10,086 bases of DNA from Nitrospirota bacterium (GTDB lineage: Bacteria > Nitrospirota > Nitrospiria > Nitrospirales > UBA8639): assembly GCA_029881175.1 (NCBI GenBank), contig JAOUNC010000063.1:1-10086 (forward strand), in the 5' to 3' direction. The position numbers and the translations under genes were made by a program. Of the stretch, positions 1 through 7,406 are shown piece by piece. The stretch's first letter is position 1; every line of letters starts with the position of its first letter. The notes under the pieces are model-generated. The model made no database searches. It saw only the letters and a program-made list of their open reading frames with translations, and was not told the DNA's origin.

Positions 1-179
1 GGATCCAACGTTCCAGCATGACCAACCTTTTGAATGCCCAAAATCCCCCGAACCCTTTTCACAACATCGTGAGAGGTCCAGCCATCAGGTTTATTGACAA
101 TCAACACCCCATGCAGCCCGCCTGGCGCCATCGAAGCTTTAACAACAGAATGGTCCATACAAGGAGAAGGAACGGTCAT
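1..179 (-). CDS. truB: tRNA pseudouridine-55 synthase TruB, N-terminal fragment (cut by window edge)
   Basis: TruB isomerises uridine 55 in the T loop of most tRNAs to pseudouridine. Only the first 59 complete codons are present; the gene continues beyond base 1. Translating the minus strand from the ATG at 179 gives a short variable leader, then [17 protein letters not shown] (residues 24-40) and VGHAGTLDP (52-60). These are the two N-terminal hallmarks of the TruB family, and the Asp of GTLDP (residue 59) is the catalytic nucleophile position. The start lies 18 bases after the rbfA stop, fitting translation from the same mRNA. The SD before ATG-179 is weak, and ATGs at residues 8 and 17 are possible alternatives because the conserved part begins only near residue 22. 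The family call is very secure; the exact start is less so. Confidence 0.93.
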   Translation of the reverse strand, partial: MTVPSPCMDHSVVKASMAPGGLHGVLIVNKPDGWTSHDVVKRVRGILGIQKVGHAGTLD

Positions 180-197
180 GAGTAACAGGCTCGGGCT

Positions 198-590
198 CTA
201 GGTTGATGGGGTAGCGGGCTCGTCCAATGCGTTATCAATCTTCTGCGGAAGGGAGTCCAACACTTTTTCCATTCGTTGCGCATACTCAGCACTGGTATCA
301 CGATAAAATACGATTTCAGGGGTATAACGCAAATTGAGACGTCTTCCGATCTCTGCTCGAATATACCCTACCGCACTCTTCAGACCTGGGGCCGTTTGTT
401 GCTCAAAATGCTCCTGATCCAAGGCCGTCACATATACTCGAGCAATCCTCAGATCTGCCGTCATCGTCACATCCGTCACCGTGACAAATTGCACCCGAGG
501 ATCCTTAATTTTCCGCAAAAGGATTTCGGCTATTTCTATCCGAAGTTGATCGGCCACCCGTGAGGCCCGACTGATTGTTGACTTTGCCAT
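198..590 (-). CDS. rbfA: 30S ribosome-binding factor RbfA
   Basis: RbfA is a small KH-fold protein that binds the immature 30S subunit near the 5' end of 16S rRNA and helps late maturation. The 130-residue product has the usual length and family pattern: an N-terminal RASRVADQLRIEIAEIL helix, then KDPRVQFVTVTDVTMTADLRIARVYV (residues about 28-53), whose first half matches the RbfA consensus around DPR and VTVT. A later IRAEIGRRLNLRYTPEIVF stretch is the second half of the KH fold, ending with the typical RMEKVLDSLP segment. It sits between DUF503 and truB as in many bacteria. The 21-base gap to DUF503 contains the small palindrome GGGCTTAGCCC (601-611). The only SD-like bases (AAGGG) lie inside it, about 18 bases from the ATG, so initiation may depend on coupling to the upstream gene. 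Confidence 0.95.
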   Translation of the reverse strand: MAKSTISRASRVADQLRIEIAEILLRKIKDPRVQFVTVTDVTMTADLRIARVYVTALDQEHFEQQTAPGLKSAVGYIRAEIGRRLNLRYTPEIVFYRDTSAEYAQRMEKVLDSLPQKIDNALDEPATPST

Positions 591-611
591 GATACAAAAT
601 GGGCTAAGCCC

Positions 612-899
612 TTATAATATTTCAATCTGAGACCGTACGAGTTCGAGTGACGGATTGGCTCGGATATCATTGAGAACATGATCGAGTGTCTGATTGACTC
701 TGGCCGTCTCATTGGCAACTGATGCAATTCCCAAAATCGCCTTTTGCCAGAGATCCATTTCCTCTATTTCAGCAATGGAAACGTTAAATCGATTCTGAAG
801 TCTGGTTTTCAAGCTGACAAGGATTTTTCGTTTACTTTTTAGCGAGAGGGAATCTGGAAAATGTAGCTCCACAGTGCACAACCCGACAATCATTGCCAT
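612..899 (-). CDS. ylxP: DUF503 family protein (YlxP-like)
   Basis: A 95-residue protein with the DUF503 pattern: MIVGLCTVELHFPDSLSLKSKR at the start, KTRLQNRFNVSIAEIEEMDLWQ in the middle (residues about 31-52) and an AILGIASVANE strand. The fold is a small alpha/beta domain; the B. subtilis member is YlxP. The biochemical role is not settled, but the family is repeatedly found between infB and rbfA, exactly as here, which points to ribosome assembly or translation. It lies 26 bases after infB and 21 bases before rbfA and must be co-transcribed. ATG-899 is used because it is the first in-frame start; Met3 is equally possible. No membrane segment or signal peptide is seen. Family assignment is by motif recognition and synteny together. 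Confidence 0.88.
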   Translation of the reverse strand: MAMIVGLCTVELHFPDSLSLKSKRKILVSLKTRLQNRFNVSIAEIEEMDLWQKAILGIASVANETARVNQTLDHVLNDIRANPSLELVRSQIEIL

Positions 900-925
900 G
901 TGCGCTATCCCACGCTCACATCCGC

Positions 926-3517
926 TTATAATTTGGCCGCCACCTCATCCAAGACATAGGCTTCCAAAACATCGCCAACCTTAATATCATTAAAATTCTC
1001 AACCCCGATTCCACATTCATAGCCTTGCTGAACTTCACGAGCATCATCTTTAAAACGGCGTAACGACCCAATCTTCCCTTCATACACCGTCACCTGATCT
1101 CGAACGACACGCACCCTCGTGTTTGTGCGGGAAATTGTGCCATCGCTGACATAACACCCGGCAATGGCCCCCATCTTGGGAACGGAAAACACTTGCCGAA
1201 CTTCGGCATGCCCTAATATCCGCTCCTTTATCGTAGGAGCCAATAAACCTTCGGCTGCCGAACGGATATCATCAAGCACATTATAGATAATAGTATACAG
1301 CCGAATCTCCACCCCTTCGCGTTCAGCAATACTTGCCGCATTTGAGTCTGGGCGAATGTGAAACCCAATGATAATGGCTTTCGACGCGGCCGCTAACAAG
1401 ACATCTGATTCGTTGATGCCACCAACCCCGCTATGAATTATTTTTAATTTCACCGCATCAGTCGAAATCTTTCGAAGTGCATCGCCTAGGGCCCCAACCG
1501 AACCTTGGGCATCAGCCTTAATGAGCACCGGCAATTCCTTTATTCCCCCATCTTGGCCTTCAGCATACAAATCATCCAATGTTCGGCGTGATGAGGAGGC
1601 AAATCCGACATCCTTTTGTTTTTGCAAGCGGGATTCAGCAATATCTCTGGCCATCCGCTCATCTTTGACCACGACAAGTTGATCTCCAGCCTCTGGAACT
1701 CCTAAGAGACCGATCACTTCTACAGGCGTGGAGGGGCCAGCCTCCTTAAGACGCACGCCCTTATCTGACGTTAACCCTCTGACTCGACCGCTCACCGACC
1801 CTACAACGAATGTCTCACCGACTCTCAAAGTTCCAGCCTGAATAATGCAAGTGGCAACAGGCCCACGACCCTTATCCAACTTGGCTTCCAAAACGACCCC
1901 GCGAGCCGAACAGGCCAAATCGGCCTTTAATTCCATCACCTCAGCCTGAAGAAGCAGCATGTCAAGCAATTGGTCTAATCCTTGATTCTCTTTAGCCGAA
2001 ACTTCAACAAAAATTGTTTGACCGCCCCATGATTCAGGAAGTAGGCCATATTCAGCTAACCCTTGCTTCACCCGATCAGGATTCGCCCCTGGCTTATCAA
2101 TCTTATTCACGGCGACAATAATTGGGACATTCGCGGCTTGCGCATGGTTGACCGCTTCAATTGTTTGTGGCATCGGGCCATCATCTGCGGCAACAACCAA
2201 GACCACAATATCCGTCACCTGTGCCCCTCGCGCCCTCATCTCCGTGAATGCCTCATGGCCCGGCGTATCCAAAAATGTCACGCCTCGCTCACCAACCTTC
2301 ACAAACGACGCTCCAATATGCTGCGTAATGCCACCTGCTTCACGATCCGTCACTTGTGTGTTTCGAATCGCATCCAACAGAGACGTTTTTCCATGATCGA
2401 CGTGCCCCATAACGGTCACTACCGGGCCTCGCGGCTCCCATCGTTCATGACCACCCGGCTCCAGGAGATCGCCCAGAAGAGCTTCGCCTCCCTTAGGCGC
2501 CACAGCTTCAACCGCAATACCATACCCCTCAGCGATAAGAATGCCCGCATCAAGATCCATTGGCTGATTCATCGTTTTTGCCACATTTAAGTCCATCAAC
2601 TTTCGAATAATTTCCGTTGGCTTTTGACCAAGAACTTCCGCAAAATCCTTCACGGATATTCCGGCCGTGACCCTTATGACCTTTTTCCGTGGCTTAGTTG
2701 TTTCCCCAACTGAAGCGGGCTGTACCTGACGAACTCGCTCCTCTCGACGAAGCGTGGGGAGAGGACGAAGATCCTGCCAAACTGCAGCATCTTCGAATCG
2801 AGCCGCAAACATTTCCTCATTTTTCAAACGGGGCCCTTTTTTGGCCTTCTTCGCTTTCTCCTCAGCAGCTTGCCTTTCCCGATCAGCAGAAGAGAGCTTA
2901 GGTTCGGCTTTCGCCTCACTTTTCCGCTCTCGGTCAGTAGGTTTTTCTGCAGGAAGAACGGCTTGCAGCGGTGCATCCACCTCGGCAACCCCATCAGCCA
3001 GGCCAGGCTCAGGAGGCAACAAATCCGAGACCTCACCAAGCGTCTCAGGAGATGAAGTTTCCAAGACTAGCTCTCCGACATCTGGCATATCCAATGACAA
3101 AGGGCTCTCGACCCCAGCAACTTCAAGAACCTCCGCACTCTCTTCATGGGCCAAGGAAAGCTGCTGAGCCTCGGCAGCCAACTCTTCTTCCGTCTTTTTC
3201 TTTTTAATAAGAATATGTTTTTTTTCTGGTTTTTTCGGTTCGGACGTCGTTGCGCCAGCCCCTCTAGAAGCAGACGTATCTTTTTTCAGGAGTCGGCCCT
3301 CCGTCTTTTTTGTTCCCGCATTACGGGTCACACCTTCCGTGGGAACAAATCCCTTCGAGGCGTCAACCTTACCCTGGAGCACATTTATCGCCCACCGAGC
3401 CGCATCATCCTCAACAGCATTACTGTGAGAAGTCACGTGAATGCCTAACCGCACCAGCTCAGGAATCACAAGTCGGCTCTCCATTCCTAGCGTCTTAGCT
3501 ATTTCATGAACTCGCAT
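926..3517 (-). CDS. infB: Translation initiation factor IF-2
   Basis: IF-2 is the GTPase that recruits fMet-tRNA to the 30S subunit and promotes subunit joining. The 863-residue product is full length. It has an IF2_N motif at residues 1-50 (VHEIAKTLG) and a long charged linker rich in Lys, Glu and Ala (about 60-270). A second IF2_N module (about 278-338, [21 protein letters not shown]) precedes the G domain: G1 GHVDHGKT (371-378), the G2 Thr in GGIT (398), G3 DTPGH (417-421), G4 NKID (471-474) and G5 SAK (507-509). The EF-Tu-like domain II, domain III and the fMet-tRNA-binding C domain follow. Its ATG is 9 bases after the nusA stop, with the SD AAGGA overlapping that stop, so translation is coupled. 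The linker contains an A8 run (mRNA sense, 3218-3225) encoding lysines; no frame disruption follows. Confidence 0.98.
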   Translation of the reverse strand: MRVHEIAKTLGMESRLVIPELVRLGIHVTSHSNAVEDDAARWAINVLQGKVDASKGFVPTEGVTRNAGTKKTEGRLLKKDTSASRGAGATTSEPKKPEKKHILIKKKKTEEELAAEAQQLSLAHEESAEVLEVAGVESPLSLDMPDVGELVLETSSPETLGEVSDLLPPEPGLADGVAEVDAPLQAVLPAEKPTDRERKSEAKAEPKLSSADRERQAAEEKAKKAKKGPRLKNEEMFAARFEDAAVWQDLRPLPTLRREERVRQVQPASVGETTKPRKKVIRVTAGISVKDFAEVLGQKPTEIIRKLMDLNVAKTMNQPMDLDAGILIAEGYGIAVEAVAPKGGEALLGDLLEPGGHERWEPRGPVVTVMGHVDHGKTSLLDAIRNTQVTDREAGGITQHIGASFVKVGERGVTFLDTPGHEAFTEMRARGAQVTDIVVLVVAADDGPMPQTIEAVNHAQAANVPIIVAVNKIDKPGANPDRVKQGLAEYGLLPESWGGQTIFVEVSAKENQGLDQLLDMLLLQAEVMELKADLACSARGVVLEAKLDKGRGPVATCIIQAGTLRVGETFVVGSVSGRVRGLTSDKGVRLKEAGPSTPVEVIGLLGVPEAGDQLVVVKDERMARDIAESRLQKQKDVGFASSSRRTLDDLYAEGQDGGIKELPVLIKADAQGSVGALGDALRKISTDAVKLKIIHSGVGGINESDVLLAAASKAIIIGFHIRPDSNAASIAEREGVEIRLYTIIYNVLDDIRSAAEGLLAPTIKERILGHAEVRQVFSVPKMGAIAGCYVSDGTISRTNTRVRVVRDQVTVYEGKIGSLRRFKDDAREVQQGYECGIGVENFNDIKVGDVLEAYVLDEVAAKL

Positions 3518-3526
3518 GCATATCCT

Positions 3527-4732
3527 TTACGATGAGGGAGGATCCTCTGAAACCGCTTCATCCACGGCTACCAGATTAGCCTCCTCAGTGTCTTTCCCGT
3601 CAGGCTGCCCAGTCACCCCTTCTGACGCTTCTCCAGCAATATTGGCGGTCTCTTCAGCCAAGGCGGCTTTAATCTCACGATCCCGCTCCATTTTTTCCTT
3701 TTCATATTCCGTCGAACTAATAATATCAATTTTCCATCCGGTCAGCTTAGCGGCAAGCCGCACATTTTGCCCATTCTTCCCGATGGCTAAGGAAAGCTGA
3801 GAATCTGCAACGACCACGAGTGCTGACTTCTTTTGCTCGTCAATCCCGACTTTTTCGATAGATGCCGGATTCAGGGCTTCCCCAATAAACACACGCGGGT
3901 CATCCGTCCACGGAATAATATCAATTTTTTCACCACGTAATTCCCGAACAATCGCCTGCACTCGTGAACCTTTCACGCCCACGCATGCGCCAACAGGATC
4001 CACGGCCTTATCCCGTGAAGCCACCGAGATCTTAGTCCGATCTCCAGGTTCACGAACCACTCCTTTAATTTCCACAATTTTCTCAGAAATTTCCGGAACT
4101 TCCAGCCCGAATAATTTCACAACAAAGTGAGGATGCGCACGAGATAAAATGACCTGAACGTCTTTGGAGGTTCTCCGAACTTCTAGCAACAATGCCCGCA
4201 CCCGGTCTCCTCGGCGATGGGCTTCGCGGGGAATTTGCTCCTGAATAGGCAACAATGCCTCTGTCTTGCCGATATCAACCAGATAATTCCGACGCTCCTG
4301 GCCTAATATAACCCCATGGACTAACTCGCCTTCTTTCTTCGAATATTCCCGTTCAATGGATTCCCATTCTGCCTCTCGAACCTTTTGGCAAATCACTTGT
4401 TTAGCTGCTTGCGCCGCAATTCGTCCAAAGTCTTGCATGTCAATGAGAGAACCAATTTCATCGCCCATCTCCGCTTCATCATCGATTTTCCTGGCATCTT
4501 CTAAGGAAATTTCGGTTCTCTCGTCGACGACTTTTTCGGCAATGGTTTTCTTCTTGACAATGGAAATTTCACCAGTATCCGTATCTATATCGACTTGGAT
4601 ATTATCATCCTGCCCAAATCGTTTTTTCGCTGCGGTCAGCAAAGCCAATTCCAATGCCGCAACCACTTTTCCCTTATCAATCCCTTTTTCACGACCAATT
4701 TGATCAATGACCGACATGAGCTCGCTTTTCAT
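3527..4732 (-). CDS. nusA: Transcription elongation/termination factor NusA
   Basis: NusA binds RNA polymerase and nascent RNA, promotes pausing and intrinsic termination, and takes part in rRNA antitermination. The 401-residue product shows an N-terminal RNAP-binding domain (about 1-125, starting MKSELMSVIDQIGREKGIDKG), an S1 domain (about 135-199), KH1 with its GxxG loop at GVKG (252-255) and KH2 with GKNG (318-321). A variable acidic tail (about 345-401, ending in DPPSS) follows. It lacks the two C-terminal acidic repeats of the 495-residue E. coli protein, the normal state in many phyla, so it is not truncated. The start has a good SD, GAGGAA, six bases upstream. A 9-bp hairpin lies in the 70-base gap from rimP. 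The next gene, infB, starts 9 bases downstream; ylxR and ylxQ are absent. Confidence 0.98.
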   Translation of the reverse strand: MKSELMSVIDQIGREKGIDKGKVVAALELALLTAAKKRFGQDDNIQVDIDTDTGEISIVKKKTIAEKVVDERTEISLEDARKIDDEAEMGDEIGSLIDMQDFGRIAAQAAKQVICQKVREAEWESIEREYSKKEGELVHGVILGQERRNYLVDIGKTEALLPIQEQIPREAHRRGDRVRALLLEVRRTSKDVQVILSRAHPHFVVKLFGLEVPEISEKIVEIKGVVREPGDRTKISVASRDKAVDPVGACVGVKGSRVQAIVRELRGEKIDIIPWTDDPRVFIGEALNPASIEKVGIDEQKKSALVVVADSQLSLAIGKNGQNVRLAAKLTGWKIDIISSTEYEKEKMERDREIKAALAEETANIAGEASEGVTGQPDGKDTEEANLVAVDEAVSEDPPSS

Positions 4733-4756
4733 GATTTATTCCTCACAACACATCAT

Positions 4757-4784
4757 AAACAGCCCAAAAGAGAAAGGGCCGTTT
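4757..4784 (-). other. Intercistronic hairpin between rimP and nusA
   Basis: In the mRNA sense, AAACGGCCC pairs with GGGCTGTTT (nine pairs, one G-U) around a 10-base pyrimidine loop. The hairpin sits 18 bases after the rimP stop codon and 24 bases before the nusA start. Only the three U residues of the stem follow, so it is not a good intrinsic terminator. A processing site, a pause or partial terminator, or an mRNA stability element that sets the ratio of RimP to NusA are possible; these are inferences. Confidence 0.5.
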
Positions 4785-4802
4785 GCATTATCTGCAGAAC
4801 TA

Positions 4803-5273
4803 TCAGAATTCCACCTCGACCTTGGCCTTGATAATCTCATTCCAAGCCACAAATCTCTCTGACATGACCTTGCTTCGATCATCCACTAGCTGAAGTCCAG
4901 CTTCTGTCACACACCGTAATCGTTCAATCACGACGACAGGCTTAGACTCATCATCCTGCAGAGTCACACGAAGACGTTGGCCCTGAACACGCTGAAAGTC
5001 CTTGCGATCCTTCAGAGGCCGGTCTAATCCTGGTGACGAGACCTCGAATCGACAAGATGGACCTTCCGGTTGCGTGATTTCCCACGTCCGACGCAAAGAC
5101 TGATGGAATTGCTCACAATCTGCAATTCCTACCCCACCCTCTTTATCAAGCGTCAAGCGAACTAACGGCTTGGCAGGCTTGCCTGTACATTGGACATCAA
5201 GAATTTCGAGCCCCAAAGCCATAGCAAGAGGGTCGCCAACATCGCGAATGGCTTGAATGAGATTCTCTGTCAT
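4803..5273 (-). CDS. rimP: Ribosome maturation factor RimP
   Basis: RimP binds the 30S subunit and is needed for efficient assembly around S12. The reading frame stays open upstream to 5525, which would give 240 residues, but RimP homology begins only at the Met at 5273 (MTENLIQAIRDVGDPLAMAL), giving 156 residues, the usual size. The signature FEVSSPGLDRPL (about residues 76-87) lies at the end of the N-terminal domain, and the C-terminal SH3-like domain ends in EIIKAKVEVEF. I chose 5273 because of family length, because a GGTGG SD stands five bases upstream, and because the extension would read straight through a strong intrinsic terminator at 5321-5345. It is first in the operon, 70 bases ahead of nusA, the normal arrangement. 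Confidence 0.93.
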   Translation of the reverse strand: MTENLIQAIRDVGDPLAMALGLEILDVQCTGKPAKPLVRLTLDKEGGVGIADCEQFHQSLRRTWEITQPEGPSCRFEVSSPGLDRPLKDRKDFQRVQGQRLRVTLQDDESKPVVVIERLRCVTEAGLQLVDDRSKVMSERFVAWNEIIKAKVEVEF

Positions 5274-5320
5274 GAAGGCCACCAGGTACGCATCAAGAAT
5301 AGCGGCCACAGATAAAGACC

Positions 5321-5345
5321 AAAAAAAAGTGGGCTCACGCCCACT
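5321..5345 (-). terminator. Intrinsic terminator in the rimP-nusA-infB leader (candidate attenuator)
   Basis: On the minus strand AGTGGGC (5345-5339) pairs perfectly with GCCCACT (5334-5328) across a GTGA loop, which fits the GNRA tetraloop rule. It is followed at once by seven more T residues (5327-5321). This is a textbook Rho-independent terminator, placed 47 bases before the rimP start and pointing into the operon. No gene on the minus strand ends just upstream of it: the next one to the right, the SWIM gene, ends at 6513, with the plus-strand ATPase gene between. It is therefore best read as a leader terminator controlling operon expression rather than the end of another unit. Confidence 0.85.
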
Positions 5346-5406
5346 CAACTGATGAACCCTAGCACTTTCGTCTTTCAAAGGCAAGCCAGGAAAGAGGGCG
5401 CCCTCT
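5337..5406 (-). promoter_or_regulatory. Candidate antiterminator pairing and competing palindrome in the rimP leader
   Basis: A perfect 14-base palindrome, AGAGGGCGCCCTCT, lies at 5393-5406. In RNA it can fold on itself (five pairs, GCGC loop). Alternatively its later part, GCGCCCTCT (5401-5393), can pair with AGTGGGCGT (5345-5337) in eight of nine positions, counting one G-U and one U-U mismatch. The second partner contains the whole 5' arm of the terminator, so the two folds exclude each other, as in known attenuators. The palindrome could instead be a DNA operator. The structure is read from the sequence; the switching is inference. Confidence 0.4.
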
Positions 5407-5407
5407 C

Positions 5408-5437
5408 TTTCTACCATCTCATCAAGGACCCACTCAA
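5408..5437 (-). promoter_or_regulatory. Possible sigma-70-type promoter for the rimP operon
   Basis: TTGAGT (5437-5432) and TAGAAA (5413-5408), separated by 18 bases, each match the sigma-70 consensus in four of six positions. Transcription would start near 5401-5404, so the transcript would begin almost exactly with the candidate antiterminator arm. A second candidate farther up has a better -10, TATCAT (5481-5476, five of six), but a poor -35 (TTCCTA at 5503-5498, spacing 16). Either or both may be used; neither is certain. Confidence 0.3.
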
Positions 5438-5481
5438 CAGGCCTAAGATGCCAGCATAGGCATAAGCTGGGACCCATGATA

Positions 5482-5508
5482 GAGTAAAATTCCTGGATAG
5501 GAATACTC
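5482..5508. repeat. Imperfect inverted repeat in the divergent rimP/ATPase region
   Basis: GAGTA (5482-5486) and TTCCT (5490-5494) pair with AGGAA (5499-5503) and TACTC (5504-5508): ten pairs with a three-base AAA bulge and a four-base loop. A similar but shorter arrangement, GCCT-AAG-ATG-CCAG-CAT-AGGC, occupies 5441-5461. They lie between two divergent genes and could be operators or leader RNA hairpins. The AT-rich part holds the better -10 candidate TAAAAT (5485-5490) for the plus-strand gene, without a recognisable -35. Confidence 0.4.
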
Positions 5509-5544
5509 GATTCTCTTGAAAGCAACCTGAGGGGAATTCAACAG

Positions 5545-6474
5545 ATGCCCATCATCATTTCTGTGGCTTCCGGAAAGGGCGGAGTTGGGAAAAGCATGGT
5601 CGTCAGCAACCTCGGGCTCCTGTTGGCCCGGAAAGGTCTTCGCGTGATCTTAGCGGACATGGACATTGGTGGCGCCAATCTCCACATCCTCTTCGGCATG
5701 TTTCATCCCCCATCAACGCTCACCGACTTTTTTTCAAACCGATTGGTCAAACTCGAAGATCTCGCCCACCCGATCGTCAAGCCCCTTCCCCTCCGGCTTA
5801 TTCCAGGGACGGGAGAAACCCTGATTACGGCTAACCTTCAACATGCCAAGAAAAAACGTCTTATTCGCCACCTCCAAAAGCTTGAGGCCGATATCATTTT
5901 GGTCGATGTTGGAGCAGGAACGAGTTATCATGCATTGGACTTCTTTCTCCTTGCAGATTACTACGTAGCGGTTACCACCCCAGACCCCACCTCAGTCCTG
6001 GATCTCTATCGATTTATCAAATTGTCTGCGATTCGGAAAGTGCTCACTGCCTTCTTGGCCCGCGATCCCATTACCGAAGCACTCCTCGACAAAGATTTCC
6101 ACAGTGTCACCGAAGTCTTGGAGGCTGTAGGACGCACCAGCGAATCAGGTGTGGCTTTGGCACAACAAGCTCTCCAGGGATTCCACCCAGCCTTAATTTT
6201 AAATCGGATGACTGCGAAATCTCGGATTAATACGCTGCACTTGCAACAGTTACTCAAACAATATGTCGGGGCCGACCTCTCCGTCCTGGGACATATTCCA
6301 GAAGATTCACAAGTCCAGCGCTCAATCTTGAAATACTTACCAGTCGTGGAATTGGCACCAACGACTCCAGCAGCCATAGCCCTTGATCAGATAGCCGACA
6401 ATTTACTGAAGCTGGTTAAGCAACGAGAAACCAAACCAGATGCTCTTAAAGAACCCAGAAAACTACGTGCCTAG
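5545..6474 (+). CDS. FlhG/MinD-like P-loop ATPase (ParA superfamily)
   Basis: A 309-residue ATPase of the SIMIBI MinD/ParA group. The deviant Walker A motif SGKGGVGKS (9-17) has the signature Lys at 11 that senses the partner's ATP on dimerisation. The switch I motif is DMDIGGANLH (38-47). Walker B with switch II is IILVDVGAGTS (117-127), followed by VTTPDPTSVLDLYRFIK, the pattern typical of FlhG and MinD2. FlhG-type ATPases set flagellar number or place other polar machines. This copy has an insertion (about 168-200) and a basic C-terminal tail, and no flagellar gene is nearby, so the partner is unknown. A GAGGGG SD lies ten bases upstream of the ATG. It is divergent from the rimP operon, convergent with the SWIM gene, and appears to be transcribed alone. 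Confidence 0.85.
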   Translation: MPIIISVASGKGGVGKSMVVSNLGLLLARKGLRVILADMDIGGANLHILFGMFHPPSTLTDFFSNRLVKLEDLAHPIVKPLPLRLIPGTGETLITANLQHAKKKRLIRHLQKLEADIILVDVGAGTSYHALDFFLLADYYVAVTTPDPTSVLDLYRFIKLSAIRKVLTAFLARDPITEALLDKDFHSVTEVLEAVGRTSESGVALAQQALQGFHPALILNRMTAKSRINTLHLQQLLKQYVGADLSVLGHIPEDSQVQRSILKYLPVVELAPTTPAAIALDQIADNLLKLVKQRETKPDALKEPRKLRA

Positions 6475-6483
6475 GCTAGACTA

Positions 6484-6514
6484 GGCCGTGCCGTTACACT
6501 AAAACTGCACGGTC
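6484..6514. terminator. Hairpin between convergent genes, possible bidirectional terminator
   Basis: GGCCGTGC (6484-6491) pairs with GCACGGTC (6507-6514) in eight positions (one G-T wobble), with an inner GTT/AAC pair set and a seven-base loop. It begins ten bases after the ATPase stop and overlaps the stop codon of the convergent SWIM gene. There is no T tract on either side, so it would be a non-canonical terminator or an mRNA 3'-end protector. Confidence 0.5.
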
Positions 6515-7406
6515 ATGATGGGTTGGAAGGAAGCAAATTCCGAATAGCATTGGACAATGACTTGAGAGTCATGGACACACTTTCCAGCTCGGCGCCCTTA
6601 CTTTGCAATTCCGATTGCATGGTGGAGACGGTACCCACCAATCGATCTCGCTCTCGGGAAACTTGAGCAAAATCAGACAAGGACTTTTCCAACTGCTTCA
6701 CCTTTTTATCTAAACCATTGCAAGTTTGCTGAGTCGAGGCAAACTCCTCTTTCAGTGTCCCTAATTCTTTCGTCAGCGAATCAACCATGTTTTCCGCAGA
6801 TTGCAAATTCTTCTGAGCATCTATCCGATCCTCTTCGCTTTCCAAGAATTGCTGATTCAGCCGATCAATCACGCCCGCCCATTCTCTGGCCACCCCACGA
6901 AGCGCCTCCGGAACTGCAGGCAAAATTGCCTCTTTACCCAACGGACCCATCGCCTGCTGAATCCAATCGATAAATAACGTGGCTTCACGAAAATTTAAAT
7001 CCACGCTTGCCGTAGGCTCACTGGAAGAAGGAGAAGCCTCAGCGGGTGGCTCTTGGGTTGGAGGGATAGGAGGATCAGCCTTCGAAGACTTGTTGGTCGT
7101 AGGTCCGCTATGGAATTGGTGCAATAACACGGCAACACAATGCCGACAAAACGGTTGCTCCGTGGAAGGACAGGAGCATTTGGTTGACAAGGTTCCCCCA
7201 CGCAACTTAATCGTTTGGGAATAGACCCCATATGTCCCATTGACCTCCGCCACAACTTGCATTCCATTGGCTTCTAAAATATTCACGCGTTGGTCAGAAA
7301 AATACTGATTGCCAATTTTAAAGACTTGCCCGCCAACCACAGACTGAACCATATCAGGATCTAATTGGCCAAGCTCTTGGGCTGAGCATGAAATTCGATT
7401 TCTCAT
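6513..7406 (-). CDS. SWIM zinc-finger protein with C-terminal coiled coil
   Basis: A 297-residue protein of unassigned function. The N-terminal part (about 25-100) is a SWIM domain: strands around VFKIGNQYFSDQRV and a zinc ligand set C77-x-C79-x7-C87-x-H89, followed by the helix CVAVLLHQF. SWIM domains bind zinc and are thought to mediate DNA or protein contacts. Next comes a Pro/Ser/Thr-rich linker (about 101-135), a short helical region (138-180), and a long heptad-like segment rich in Glu, Lys, Leu and Gln (about 183-285) that should form a coiled coil. No helicase or nuclease domain is attached, unlike SWIM proteins of the SNF2 kind. No signal peptide or membrane segment is seen. The start has a GAGGG SD five bases upstream. 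It is divergent from the HDOD gene across 136 bases. Confidence 0.8.
   Translation of the reverse strand: MRNRISCSAQELGQLDPDMVQSVVGGQVFKIGNQYFSDQRVNILEANGMQVVAEVNGTYGVYSQTIKLRGGTLSTKCSCPSTEQPFCRHCVAVLLHQFHSGPTTNKSSKADPPIPPTQEPPAEASPSSSEPTASVDLNFREATLFIDWIQQAMGPLGKEAILPAVPEALRGVAREWAGVIDRLNQQFLESEEDRIDAQKNLQSAENMVDSLTKELGTLKEEFASTQQTCNGLDKKVKQLEKSLSDFAQVSRERDRLVGTVSTMQSELQSKGAELESVSMTLKSLSNAIRNLLPSNPS

Noticed and set aside
1..6. The window begins exactly with GGATCC, suggesting a cloning-site boundary
   Set aside because: The truB frame runs straight into it, and further GGATCC sites occur inside the window (for example near 499, 3538 and 3996), so it carries no biological information.
601..611. 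GGGCTTAGCCC palindrome before rbfA as a terminator
   Set aside because: The stem is only four pairs with a tiny loop, and the following bases are not a T tract; it lies inside a clearly co-transcribed gene pair.
2063..2590. A 175-codon open frame on the plus strand
   Set aside because: It lies wholly opposite the infB GTPase domain, has no recognisable domain, and is explained by the codon pattern of infB.
3218..3225. A8 run in the infB message as a possible slippage or frameshift site
   Set aside because: The frame continues intact on both sides through a lysine-rich linker, and no alternative product or downstream stimulatory structure is evident.
3527..4732. Short NusA as a possible truncation
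   Set aside because: S1, KH1 and KH2 are all present; lack of the C-terminal acidic repeats is normal in many bacteria.
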